Shown: in pieces, positions 52,771-61,441 of the stretch
How positions within the stretch are numbered: position 1 is the stretch's first letter
Layout of the letters: each line of letters opens with the position of its first letter
NCBI GenBank assembly: GCA_944385445.1
Contig: CALWXF010000001.1
Span: 124,001 to 188,000, forward strand
DNA length: 64,000 bases
From: an uncultured Oscillospiraceae bacterium
GTDB lineage: Bacteria > Bacillota > Clostridia > Oscillospirales > Oscillospiraceae
Direction of reading: 5' to 3'
Notes under the pieces: generated by a model
Told to the model about the DNA's origin: nothing
Databases searched by the model: none
Seen by the model: only the letters and a program-made list of their open reading frames with translations
Program-made: the position numbers and the translations under genes

Positions 52771-53826
52771 TCAGAGGGGAGCGTCGCAGAAGGCACAGCA
52801 GTCCACGCCGCCGTTCTTCTTCACCAGCGGGGGCAGATAGAGCTCCGTCTGGGTGATGCACCGGGGGTTGTGGCATACGGGTTTGGTGCCGATCTCCACC
52901 GGGTCAGGGGTCTTCCGAGGCTGGTTGGCCAGATCGGAGAGCAGCGCCATGCGGGCAAACATGCCAAACCGGGCCTGCTGGAAATATACCGCTCTGGGGT
53001 CGTCGTCCACATCCACGGTGATCTCGTCCACTCGGGGCAGGGGATGCATGACCAGCAGGTTCTCCCGGGCTCGCTCCAGCTTGGAGCGGGTGAGCACATA
53101 AATGCCCTTGTTGCGCTCATACTCCAGGGGGTCTACAAACCGCTCCTTCTGCACCCGGGTCATGTACAGCACGTCCAGCTGGGGAATGACCGCCTCCAGG
53201 CCGGTGACTTCCACAAAGGGCATGTTGCGCTCCTGCATGAACTGGCGCAGGTACTGGGGGATGGCCAGATCCCGGGGGGCAATGAGATAGAATCGGATGT
53301 CCTTGAACTTGGACAGGGCCTTGATGAGCGAGTGGACGGTGCGTCCGTTCTTCAAATCGCCGCACAGGCCCACGGACAGCCCGTCCACGCTGCCTCGCAA
53401 GCGGGTGATGGTGGTCAGATCGGCGGTGGTCTGGGTGGGGTGCATGTGTCCGCCGTCACCGGCGTTGATCACCGGCACGTCGGAGTAGAGAGAGGCGGCC
53501 TTGGCAGCGCCCTCCCAGGGGGTGCGCATGACGATGACGTCGGCGTAGTTGGACACCATCTTAATGGTGTCCTTCAGCGTCTCGCCCTTGGCCACCGAGG
53601 AGGAGTTGGGGTCGGAAAAGCCGAACACCGACCCGCCCAGGCGCATCATGGCGGTTTGGAAGGAGAAATTGGTGCGGGTGGAGGGCTCATAGAACAGGTT
53701 GGCCGACACCTTACCGTGGCATACATCTAAATACTGTTCTGGATGGTCGATGATTTTGTCCGCTCGGCGGTAGATCTCTTCCCATTCCTGTCTGCTCAAA
53801 TCCCCGAAGTCAATCAAATGACGCAT
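52771..53826 (-). CDS. pyrB: Aspartate carbamoyltransferase with PyrI-like zinc tail
   Basis: Condenses carbamoyl phosphate and aspartate in pyrimidine synthesis. The 351 residues begin MRHLIDFGDLSRQEW (start set by AAGGAGGG). The carbamoyl-phosphate loop is STRTNF at 49-54, GHMHPTQ lies near 130 and HPLPR near 262. The normal catalytic chain ends near 310. A 40-residue tail follows with C318, C323, C344 and C347 (CHNPRC ... CAFC), spaced like the zinc site of the regulatory chain PyrI (C-x4-C-xn-C-x2-C). The allosteric half of PyrI is absent. No pyrI or other pyr gene is adjacent. Confidence 0.9.
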   Translation of the reverse strand: MRHLIDFGDLSRQEWEEIYRRADKIIDHPEQYLDVCHGKVSANLFYEPSTRTNFSFQTAMMRLGGSVFGFSDPNSSSVAKGETLKDTIKMVSNYADVIVMRTPWEGAAKAASLYSDVPVINAGDGGHMHPTQTTADLTTITRLRGSVDGLSVGLCGDLKNGRTVHSLIKALSKFKDIRFYLIAPRDLAIPQYLRQFMQERNMPFVEVTGLEAVIPQLDVLYMTRVQKERFVDPLEYERNKGIYVLTRSKLERARENLLVMHPLPRVDEITVDVDDDPRAVYFQQARFGMFARMALLSDLANQPRKTPDPVEIGTKPVCHNPRCITQTELYLPPLVKKNGGVDCCAFCDAPL

Positions 53827-53854
53827 ATCGGTCCCTCCTTGCAAAGTTCGATAC

Positions 53855-53883
53855 ATTGTATCACAATCCCACCGGGCAAACAA
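53855..53883 (-). promoter_or_regulatory. pyrB promoter
   Basis: On the minus strand TTGTTT (53878-53883), 17-bp spacer, TACAAT (53855-53860). The leader is only about 30 bases, too short for a PyrR attenuator. Confidence 0.6.
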
Positions 53884-53983
53884 CAGGTAACTGGCGGTAA
53901 ATCATCCTGGTTGTGAGAAAAAATTTTATACACTTCATGAGAACCCCGCCTTTGGGACAGACTATGCAGACGGGGGTGCAAGC

Positions 53984-54502
53984 ATGGAAACTATCATTTG
54001 GTATCTTTTGATTTACAGTTTTTTGGGCTACCTGCTGGAGGTGGGGTACGCCAAGCTGGTTCACGGCCGGGGCAGCGGGCGCAAGTGTCTGCTGCTGCTG
54101 CCGCTGTGCCCGGTGTACGGGGTGGGAGCGGTGGCCATTGTGGCCATCAGCGGCGCTCACCCTCAGCCCATGTGGGTGATGGGGGTGGGCTTCGGGGCGG
54201 CCACGGTGGTGGAGCTGCTGTTCGGACTCTATTATAAATATGTGCTGGGGGTGGCCTTCTGGAATTACTCCCAAATTCGGTGGAATGTGGGGGGCTTGGT
54301 GTGCCTGCCCTTCTCGCTGGCCTGGTCCGGCCTGGCTCTGGCGCTGGTTTACACCGTGCACCCAATTGTAAAGAGTTGCGTTTCTGTCCTTCCCACCGCC
54401 TTTACCGTGCCCGTCTGGATCGTGCTGGGGGCGGACTGCCTTATTAGTAGTATTGCACTAAAACGGGAGAAAAACACCGTGGTATTACAATGGTATCGCT
54501 AA
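53984..54502 (+). CDS. CmpB-family putative ABC-transporter membrane protein
   Basis: 172 residues with about five membrane spans. It matches the small putative ABC-transporter permease family PF06541 (CmpB) common in Clostridia: IYSFLGYLLEVGYAKLVHGRGS at the start, CPVYGVGAVAIV, and WNYSQIRWNVGGLVCLPFSLAW. No ATPase partner is present. Function unproven. It precedes the Pst operon but is probably separate, since the Pho-box-like repeats lie between them. Confidence 0.78.
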   Translation: METIIWYLLIYSFLGYLLEVGYAKLVHGRGSGRKCLLLLPLCPVYGVGAVAIVAISGAHPQPMWVMGVGFGAATVVELLFGLYYKYVLGVAFWNYSQIRWNVGGLVCLPFSLAWSGLALALVYTVHPIVKSCVSVLPTAFTVPVWIVLGADCLISSIALKREKNTVVLQWYR

Positions 54503-54523
54503 GAATGGGGCGCAATAGGCCCC

Positions 54524-54563
54524 TTTACACAGACTTTACAAAGCCCTGGGCGCACTCTTTACA
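54524..54563 (+). promoter_or_regulatory. Pho-box-like direct repeats upstream of pstS
   Basis: TTTACA occurs at 54524-54529, 54535-54540 and 54558-54563. The first two are exactly 11 bp apart, the spacing of PhoB/PhoP half-sites (TTAACA-type in Firmicutes); the third is 23 bp further. The likely activator is the PhoP-type regulator at the end of the same cluster. The -10 box is uncertain (TACAAT at 54560 is a candidate). Confidence 0.65.
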
Positions 54564-54637
54564 ATTCTTTTGTAAACTCAGAGCTGTTCCCAAGAGAGAC
54601 AATGAAACACAATGAACATGAAATGGAGAGACAACAA

Positions 54638-55471
54638 ATGAAGAAGTTACTCGCTATGCTGATGGCTGGCGCCATGGCCTTTAGTCTGGCCGCCTGCGGC
54701 GACAAGTCCCCCCAGAGCGGTTCCGAGCTGTCCGGCTCCGTGATGTGCCTGGGCTCCACCTCTATGTCCAAGGTCATGGGCATCCTGGCCGAGCAGTTCG
54801 GCACCGACAACTCCGGTGTCACCGTGTCCGTGGAGGGCGGCGGTTCCTCCGCTGGTGTGGAGGCTGCCTCCAACGGCACCGCCGACCTGGGTCTGGCCTC
54901 CCGCGCTCTGAAGGACGAGGAGAAGGAGCAGGGTCTGGTGGAGAACATCGTTGCTCTGGACGGCATTGCCATCATCGTCAACGCCGACAACGCCGTGGCC
55001 GACCTGTCCGTGGAGCAGATCGCCAAGATCTTCACCGGTGAGATCACCGACTGGTCTGAGGTGGGCGGCGAGGCCGGCGAGATCGCTGTCATCGGCCGTG
55101 AGGCTGGTTCCGGCACCCGTGACGGCTTCGAGTCCATCACCGAGACCGAGGACAAGTGCCAGCTGAAGCAGGAGCTGACCTCCACCGGCGCTGTCATCGA
55201 GGCCGTGCGCGGCAATGCCGCTGCCATCGGCTACGCCTCTCTGTCTGAGGTGGAGGGCCAGGACGGCGTGTCCGCCATCACCGTGGACGGTGTGGAGTGC
55301 AGCGAGTCCACCATTCTGGACGGTACTTACAAGATTCAGCGTCCCTTCGTCATCGTGACCAAGGAGGGCGCCGAGATGTCCGCCCAGACCAAGGCCTTCT
55401 TTGACTGGGCTATGTCCACCGACGCAGCTGACCTCATCCGTCAGGCTGGCGCTGTGCCCACCGCCAAGTAA
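54638..55471 (+). CDS. pstS: Phosphate ABC transporter, substrate-binding lipoprotein
   Basis: 277 residues. The lipoprotein signal is MKKLLAMLMAGAMAFSLAAC with lipidated C20. Phosphate-site segments are GSTSMSKVM near 34, GRE/AGSGTRDGF near 153 and a mid DLGLASR. It captures phosphate outside the membrane. GGAGAG is 7 bases before the ATG at 54638; an in-frame ATG at 54602 is less likely. Strong codon bias suggests high expression when induced. First gene of pstSCAB-phoU. Confidence 0.95.
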   Translation: MKKLLAMLMAGAMAFSLAACGDKSPQSGSELSGSVMCLGSTSMSKVMGILAEQFGTDNSGVTVSVEGGGSSAGVEAASNGTADLGLASRALKDEEKEQGLVENIVALDGIAIIVNADNAVADLSVEQIAKIFTGEITDWSEVGGEAGEIAVIGREAGSGTRDGFESITETEDKCQLKQELTSTGAVIEAVRGNAAAIGYASLSEVEGQDGVSAITVDGVECSESTILDGTYKIQRPFVIVTKEGAEMSAQTKAFFDWAMSTDAADLIRQAGAVPTAK

Positions 55472-55597
55472 GAAACAAGGCTACGGGACCAGCCCCCATC
55501 CCCCACACGGGATGGGGGCCGTTCCCCTGTGTAAAGGAGAATGAAAAACTTGGATAACGAGAACGTGATAACCCAAACCCCAAAGGAGGCGGTCCCC

Positions 55598-56512
55598 ATG
55601 GCGCAAGACAGACACAACGCCCAGACCAAGGCCCAGAAGGCCCGGCGGCTGCGGGACAGCGTAGAGTGGCTGGTGAAGAACATCTTCTTCCTGTGCGGCA
55701 TCGTGGCAGTGGCCAGCGTGCTGTTCATCAGCGTCTACCTGGTGATCTCCGGTCTGCCTGCTATGCTGGAAATTGGCGTGACCGATTTCCTGTTTGGAGA
55801 TACCTGGGACGGCAAAAACGGAGTGTACGGCATCCTGCCCTTCATCCTCACCTCCTTTGCCGGTACCGGCGGCGCCATTCTCATTGGCGTACCCGTGGGT
55901 GTGCTCACCGCCATGTTCCTGGCCAAGGTGGCCAACCACCGCCTGGCGGTTGTGATTCGCTCCGCCGTGTCCCTGCTGGCTGGCATCCCCTCGGTGGTGT
56001 ACGGCCTGGTGGGTATGGTGGTGCTGGTGCCCACCGTTCAGAAGGCTTTTAATCTGTCCTCGGGAGCCAACCTGCTGGCGGCCATCGTGGTCCTCACCGT
56101 CATGATTCTGCCCTCCATCATCAACGTGGCGGAGACTGCTCTGCGGGCCGTGCCCAAGGAGTATGAGGAGGCCTCCCTGGCTCTGGGCGCCACCCACACC
56201 GAGACCATTTTCCGGGTCTCCCTTCCCGCCGCCCGTTCCGGCGTGGCCACCGCCATCGTGCTGGGCGTGGGCCGTGCCATCGGCGAGGCCATGGCCATTA
56301 TCATGGTCTCCGGCAACGTGGCCAATATGCCCGAGAACCTGTTTACCCCCGTGCGCTTCCTCACCACCGCCATCGCCTCCGAGATGAACTATGCCACCGT
56401 GGGCTCTCTGTGGCGGGAATCTCTCTTCTCCATTGCTCTGGTACTCTTCCTCTTCATCATGCTCATCAACGTGGCACTCAACCTGTTTGTCAAAAATAAA
56501 AAGGAGGGTTAA
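55598..56512 (+). CDS. pstC: Phosphate ABC transporter permease PstC
   Basis: 304 residues, six membrane spans, BPD-type permease with the EAA loop EYEEASLALGATHTETIFRVSLP near 188-210. The ATG at 55598 follows AAAGGAGG by 8 bases and is preferred. An in-frame ATG at 55541 has GGAG only one base away. If that start were used the protein gains 19 hydrophilic residues. The gap to pstS is 126 bases, enough for a processing site. Confidence 0.94.
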   Translation: MAQDRHNAQTKAQKARRLRDSVEWLVKNIFFLCGIVAVASVLFISVYLVISGLPAMLEIGVTDFLFGDTWDGKNGVYGILPFILTSFAGTGGAILIGVPVGVLTAMFLAKVANHRLAVVIRSAVSLLAGIPSVVYGLVGMVVLVPTVQKAFNLSSGANLLAAIVVLTVMILPSIINVAETALRAVPKEYEEASLALGATHTETIFRVSLPAARSGVATAIVLGVGRAIGEAMAIIMVSGNVANMPENLFTPVRFLTTAIASEMNYATVGSLWRESLFSIALVLFLFIMLINVALNLFVKNKKEG

Positions 56513-56515
56513 CTC

Positions 56516-57364
56516 GTGGAACATCTGTCTTTGCGCCGCCGGGTCTATGACCGCGGCCTGCGGGGCCTGCTCTACCTGTGCGCCGCCCTCACCGTCGCCC
56601 TGCTGGTGTTTATGATCGGCTACGTCTTCTACCGTGGCCTGGGCGGCATCACCTGGGAGTTTCTCACCACCCAGCGCAGCCTCATCCGTGGCACCGACGG
56701 CATCCTGCCCAACATCCTCAACACCCTGTACATCATCCTTCTGTCCATGGTCATTGTGCTCCCCCTGGGCGTGGGAGCGGCTATCTACCTCACCGAGTAC
56801 GCCACCAACCACAAGCTGGTGTCCCTCATCGAGTTTGCCACCGAGACCCTCACCGGCATCCCCTCCATCATCTTCGGCCTGGTGGGTATGCTCTTCTTCC
56901 AGCAGATTCTGGGCTTTAAGTACGGCATCCTGGGTGGCGGACTCACCCTGGTCATCATGATTCTGCCCACCATCGTGCGGACCACCCAGGAGTCTTTGAA
57001 GACCGTGCCCCAGTCCTACCGGGAGGGCGCTCTGGGCCTGGGGGCCGGCAAGTGGCGCATGGTGCGCACCGTGGTGCTGCCCAACGCCGTGGACGGCATC
57101 GTCACCGGGTGCATCCTGGCCGTGGGCCGTATCGTGGGCGAGTCTGCCGCTCTGCTCTTCACCGCCGGTATGGGCAGCGTGGTCAACAACTTCTTTGACG
57201 CCCTCACCACTTCCTCCGGCACCCTCAGCGTGGCCCTGTATGTGTACGTCAATGAAAACGGCGATGTGCAGAGCGCCCTGGCCGTGGCCGCTGTCCTGAT
57301 GGTCATCACCCTGGTCATCAACCTCCTGGCCGCACTGGCCGGCAGTCGATTGAAGAACAAGTAA
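56516..57364 (+). CDS. pstA: Phosphate ABC transporter permease PstA
   Basis: 282 residues, six membrane spans. The EAA-type loop SYREGALGLGAGKWRMVRTVVLP is near 163-185, and TETLTGIPSIIFGLVGMLFF is the family core. The start is GTG at 56516, behind AAGGAGGG, three bases after pstC. It forms the channel with PstC. Confidence 0.94.
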   Translation: MEHLSLRRRVYDRGLRGLLYLCAALTVALLVFMIGYVFYRGLGGITWEFLTTQRSLIRGTDGILPNILNTLYIILLSMVIVLPLGVGAAIYLTEYATNHKLVSLIEFATETLTGIPSIIFGLVGMLFFQQILGFKYGILGGGLTLVIMILPTIVRTTQESLKTVPQSYREGALGLGAGKWRMVRTVVLPNAVDGIVTGCILAVGRIVGESAALLFTAGMGSVVNNFFDALTTSSGTLSVALYVYVNENGDVQSALAVAAVLMVITLVINLLAALAGSRLKNK

Positions 57365-57379
57365 AGGAGAACTGCTCCC

Positions 57380-58135
57380 ATGAACGCCATTTTAAAAACG
57401 GAGAATTTGAATCTGTGGTATGGCCAGAACCATGCCCTGAAGGATATCAACCTGGAGATGCCTCAAAACCAGGTCACCGCTCTCATCGGTCCCTCTGGCT
57501 GCGGCAAGTCCACCTTTCTCAAGACCCTGGACCGGATGAACGACCTGGTGCCCACGGTGAAGATCGAGGGCAAGGTGCTCTACCGGGACCAGAACATCTT
57601 TGACCCCCAGGTGGATGTGACCTGGCTGCGCCGCCATGTGGGCATGGTGTTCCAGAAGCCCAACCCCTTCCCCATGTCCATCTACGACAACATCGCCTAT
57701 GGTCCCCGTACCCACGGCATCCGCAACAAAAAGCAGCTGGATGAGATTGTGGAGAAGTCTCTGCGGGGCGCTGCCATCTGGGACGAGGTGAAGGATCGCC
57801 TGAAGAAGTCCGCTCTCTCCCTGTCCGGCGGCCAGCAGCAGCGTATCTGCATCGCCCGAGCCCTGGCAGTGGAGCCTGACGTGCTGCTCATGGACGAGGC
57901 AACCTCCGCTCTGGACCCCATCTCCACCTCCAAGATCGAAGATCTGATTGCAGAATTGAAAAAATCGTATACAATAGTCATTGTCACCCACAACATGCAG
58001 CAGGCCACCCGTGTGTCCGACCGCTGCGCCTTCTTCCTCCACGGTGAGCTGGTGGAGGCCGACGACACCGAGAAGCTGTTCTCCGTGCCAAAGGACAAGC
58101 GCACTGAGGACTACATCACCGGACGATTCGGTTAA
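57380..58135 (+). CDS. pstB: Phosphate ABC transporter ATPase PstB
   Basis: 251 residues. Walker [10 protein letters not shown] with K43, signature LSGGQQQR near 150, Walker [15 protein letters not shown]-loop VTHNM. It powers phosphate import. AAAGGAG precedes the ATG. The gap to pstA is 15 bases. Confidence 0.96.
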   Translation: MNAILKTENLNLWYGQNHALKDINLEMPQNQVTALIGPSGCGKSTFLKTLDRMNDLVPTVKIEGKVLYRDQNIFDPQVDVTWLRRHVGMVFQKPNPFPMSIYDNIAYGPRTHGIRNKKQLDEIVEKSLRGAAIWDEVKDRLKKSALSLSGGQQQRICIARALAVEPDVLLMDEATSALDPISTSKIEDLIAELKKSYTIVIVTHNMQQATRVSDRCAFFLHGELVEADDTEKLFSVPKDKRTEDYITGRFG

Positions 58136-58148
58136 GGAGGGACGCTGT

Positions 58149-58793
58149 ATGAGAAAGACATTTGATGCCGAGCTGGTGGAGCTCAGCCACGAGCTCACCG
58201 CCATGGGTACCACCACCCAGGACGCCATCGACCTGGTTACCGCCTCCCTGACCCAGGGCAAGGCGGAGGGAGCCAAGGCCACCATCGCGATGCGCAACAC
58301 CATGGACCAGATGGAGCGGGACATTGAGAACCGCTGCATGTCCCTGCTCATGCGCCAGCAGCCTGTGGCTCGGGACCTGCGCACCATTTCCGCTGCCATG
58401 AAGATGGTCACCGATTTGCAGCGCATTGGGGACCAGGCCGCCAATATCGCCGAGATCTCCCTGCTCATTGCCGAGAGCGGCGACAAGCCCGACGTGCCCC
58501 AGGAGATCGTGGCCATGAGCCGCCAGGCGGGGCTGATGGTGCGCCAGGCCATTGCCGCCTATGTGGACCGGGACGAGAATACCGCCCGGGCGGTCATCAA
58601 CCTGGACGACGTGGTGGATGACCTGTTTGTCCAGCTCAAGAAGATCCTGGTGGAGCGCATTGCCTCCCGGGCCGACCACTCGGACCGCTCGGTGGACCTG
58701 ATCATCATTGGCAAGTACTTGGAGCGGGTGGCTGACCATGCCGTGAACATTGCCAACTGGGCCATTTTCTGTGTCACCGGAGAAATTCAGTAA
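58149..58793 (+). CDS. phoU: Phosphate signalling regulator PhoU
   Basis: 214 residues with two PhoU helical bundles; the metal-binding ExxxD-type stretches are seen in RTISAAMKMVTDLQRIGDQAANIAE (about 81-105) and DLIIIGKYLERVADHAVNIANW near the end. It links transporter state to the histidine kinase and prevents phosphate excess. The ATG at 58149 follows AAGGAGGG; it lies 13 bases after pstB. Confidence 0.94.
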   Translation: MRKTFDAELVELSHELTAMGTTTQDAIDLVTASLTQGKAEGAKATIAMRNTMDQMERDIENRCMSLLMRQQPVARDLRTISAAMKMVTDLQRIGDQAANIAEISLLIAESGDKPDVPQEIVAMSRQAGLMVRQAIAAYVDRDENTARAVINLDDVVDDLFVQLKKILVERIASRADHSDRSVDLIIIGKYLERVADHAVNIANWAIFCVTGEIQ

Positions 58794-58813
58794 GAAAAAA
58801 GGAGAGAGGCGCC

Positions 58814-59470
58814 ATGACCCTTCGTATTGTGGTGGTGGAGGACGACGAGTCAATCCGCACCATGTTAGAGTATTATTTCAAATCCATGGGTCATGAGGTG
58901 TTGGCCTTTGAAAGCGGGGAGGACTTCTTTGCCGCCGCCCCCGTGGCAGACCTGGCGCTGCTGGATGGGATGCTCCCCGGCATGGACGGGCTGGATATTG
59001 TCCGCCGTCTGCGCAGTGAGGAGGCCACGGCCAAGATGCCCATCATCATGCTCACCGCCCGTCAGACCGAGATGGACAAGGTCACCGCCCTGGACCTGGG
59101 GGCGGACGACTACATCTCCAAGCCCTTCGGGGTCATGGAGCTGCAAGCCCGGGTCAATGCCGTGATGCGCCGGGTGGGCGATCGGGACCCCATGCTCCGC
59201 TATCGGGACCTGGTCATCGACCCCGCCGGGCGCACCGTCACCCGGGGCGGGGAGGACATCTCCCTGACCTACAAGGAGTTTGAGCTGCTGTGCCTGCTGG
59301 TACGCCGCCGGGGCACCGTCCTCACCCGGGACGAAATTCTCGCCGCCGTGTGGGACTACGACTTCACCGGGGAGACCCGCACCGTGGACATGCACATCAA
59401 GGCTCTGCGCCAGAAGTTGGGGGAGGGCTATATCACCACGGTGCGTTCCGTGGGCTATAAGATGGGGTGA
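58814..59470 (+). CDS. phoP: Phosphate response regulator PhoP/PhoB type
   Basis: 218 residues of the OmpR family. The receiver has acidic D10/D11, phosphoacceptor D51 (LLDGMLPGMDG), the LTAR Thr near 80 and K102 (YISKPFG). The winged helix contains EFELLCLLVRRRGTVLTRDEIL and DMHIKALRQKL. The likely target is the TTTACA repeats before pstS. It follows phoU by 20 bases with GGAGAGAGG, and ends immediately before the kinase gene. Confidence 0.9.
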   Translation: MTLRIVVVEDDESIRTMLEYYFKSMGHEVLAFESGEDFFAAAPVADLALLDGMLPGMDGLDIVRRLRSEEATAKMPIIMLTARQTEMDKVTALDLGADDYISKPFGVMELQARVNAVMRRVGDRDPMLRYRDLVIDPAGRTVTRGGEDISLTYKEFELLCLLVRRRGTVLTRDEILAAVWDYDFTGETRTVDMHIKALRQKLGEGYITTVRSVGYKMG

Positions 59471-60742
59471 GTGACGTTGAAGAAGAAACTGACCATATCC
59501 ATTTTTTTCATTGCAGCTTTATCGGTGCTGCTCTCGGCAGCGGTGGGCATCTGGACCTTCCGCCAGCGGGAGATGGATACCGCCCGGGACAATCTCACCG
59601 AGCTTCTGGCCCTCATGGACGCCCAGAACTATGAGACCTGGACGGAGGAGCTGCTGGAGCAGTTTACCAAGGCGGCCCCGGAAAAGCGTCTGACCATCAT
59701 TTCCCCTGACGGCACCGTGCTGGGCGATACCGATAAGGAGTCCCGGGAGAACCACGCCACCCGGCCCGAGGTGGTGGAGGCCAAGGAAAACGGGGTGGGC
59801 GAGGACGTGCGCCACTCTGCCACCACAGGCGTCTACACCATTTATGTGGCCCGGGTGTTCACCGATGGATACATCGGGCGGGCAGCCATGTCCCTGTCCA
59901 CCGTGGACACCCTGGTGGTCCAGACTGCGGTGGGCCTGCTGGCGGCGGCAGTGCTGGCTCTGGTGCTGGCCTTTGTGCTGGCCCGACGCCTGGCCACCAC
60001 CACCGCCAAGCCGGTGGAGGAGGCTGAAGTGGCCGTGCGCCAGGTGGATGAGACTTTGCAGTCTGCGAGAAGCGAATTTACTGCCAACGTCACCCACGAA
60101 TTGAAAACACCGCTGACCTCCATCAAGGGCTTTACCGATATGCTCTCTTCCGGGATGGTCACCAAGCCGGAGGATCAGCAGCGGTTTTTGACCATGATCT
60201 CGGTGGAGGTGGACCGACTGTCCAACCTGGTGGACGACATTCTCACCGTCTCCGAGCTGGAGACCGTGGCGGGGGCCACCGGCACCGAGCGGGCCCCGCT
60301 GAAGAGCATTGCCCAGGAGGTGCAGACCATCCTCCAGCCCCAGGCGGACAAGGCCGGGGTGAAGCTCAACGTCACCGGCGGCGAGGTGGTGGCCTGCATT
60401 GCCCCCGACCGCTTCAAGGAAGTGGCCATCAACCTGGTGGAGAACGCCATCAAGTACAACCGCAAAGGGGGCCGGGTCACCGTCACCGTGGGCGTGGCGG
60501 AAGGTATGGCCCGCTTTGTGGTGGCGGACACGGGCATCGGCATCCCCGAGGAGAGTCAGAGCCGTGTCTTTGAGCGGTTCTACCGAGTGGATAAGGGCCG
60601 CAGCCGGGCAGCTGGCGGCACGGGCTTAGGGCTGGCCATTGTCAAGCACATTGTGGCCCTGTACCAGGGCCAGATCAAGCTGGCCAGCGTGGTGGGCTCT
60701 GGTACCACCGTTTCAGTGACGCTGCCTTTGGCCAAGAACTGA
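59471..60742 (+). CDS. phoR: Phosphate sensor histidine kinase PhoR type
   Basis: 423 residues. Two membrane spans (about 7-27 and 150-175) flank a small extracytoplasmic domain. The HisKA motif is VTHELKTPLTSIKG with phosphorylated H209. The ATP domain shows N-box LVENAIKYN, DTGIGIPEE and GGTGLGLAIVKHI. The extracytoplasmic domain is short, as in kinases that sense phosphate through PstSCAB-PhoU. The start is uncertain: GTG 59471 (used here) or TTG 59477. It ends the phosphate regulon. Confidence 0.9.
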   Translation: MTLKKKLTISIFFIAALSVLLSAAVGIWTFRQREMDTARDNLTELLALMDAQNYETWTEELLEQFTKAAPEKRLTIISPDGTVLGDTDKESRENHATRPEVVEAKENGVGEDVRHSATTGVYTIYVARVFTDGYIGRAAMSLSTVDTLVVQTAVGLLAAAVLALVLAFVLARRLATTTAKPVEEAEVAVRQVDETLQSARSEFTANVTHELKTPLTSIKGFTDMLSSGMVTKPEDQQRFLTMISVEVDRLSNLVDDILTVSELETVAGATGTERAPLKSIAQEVQTILQPQADKAGVKLNVTGGEVVACIAPDRFKEVAINLVENAIKYNRKGGRVTVTVGVAEGMARFVVADTGIGIPEESQSRVFERFYRVDKGRSRAAGGTGLGLAIVKHIVALYQGQIKLASVVGSGTTVSVTLPLAKN

Positions 60743-60750
60743 ATACTTAC

Positions 60751-60787
60751 AAAATAAGGGCTGTCCACCGTGGACAGCCCTTATTTT
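60751..60787 (+). terminator. Terminator of the phosphate regulon
   Basis: The perfect stem aaaataagggctgtcca / tggacagcccttatttt, after phoR. Confidence 0.92.
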
Positions 60788-60849
60788 GAGTAAATCTTCA
60801 TTTAATATCCATGAGGTGGAGGAATGAACGCTCTAACCGCCCATGGTTC

Positions 60850-61390
60850 CGGCTTGCCAGCCTGGTGGGGACGCTTCCCGCTGGGGGTTCCTTTTGCTCG
60901 GTCAAAAGGAACCAAAACCCGCTTAGGGCGTTCCCCCCTAAGGACCTCCCTGGGGTACGAGGCTGGACCTGCGTCAAGTCTAAATTCGGCCCGTCACCCT
61001 TGCTGTGGCTTCTGTTACTGCCATCACACCAGGCTACCCTGGGTAGCTGGCCCTATGGCTGGGTGATTTCCCTATCCGGGCCTACCCTGGAGAAGCGGTG
61101 TTCCCACCGCCGGGAGCCAGGCTATCCGCAACTGGGAACAGTTGCACACCATGGTAAGGCCCTGGAGGTAGAAGCACTGTCTGTCAGAGAAGTAGGTATG
61201 TTCTATAGAAGTTTCACACCATCTATGTGACCCCACCAGCCCAAGGGCCGAAGCAAGGAGAACGCAGGTGTATCCAGCACCGCGGGGTGGATTCCACAAG
61301 GCGGGGGAAGGCCCCGCCTTTGGCGGTCTTTGGTGACTTTCTGGCGGCAGAAAGTCACCCCAGCGGAGCGTCCCCACCGGGGGCGCAGGT
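60850..61390 (+). repeat. Long hairpin-ended element, copy B
   Basis: About 540 bp, collinear with copy A over its whole length. End hairpins are ggttcctttt / aaaaggaacc (60886-60913) and ggtgactttc / gaaagtcacc (61332-61359). Internal hairpins are gcggtg-ttcc-caccgc (61095-61110) and gcaact-gggaac-agttgc (61128-61145). The ends gtggggacgcttcccgctgg and ccagcggagcgtccccac are inverted repeats of each other. It lies between the phosphate-regulon terminator and the convergent FtsX gene. No supported ORF. Confidence 0.8.
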
Positions 61391-61441
61391 TTCCGTCTGA
61401 GAAATCGGAGGAGTACAATCCTTCTGTATACAAGAAATCGG

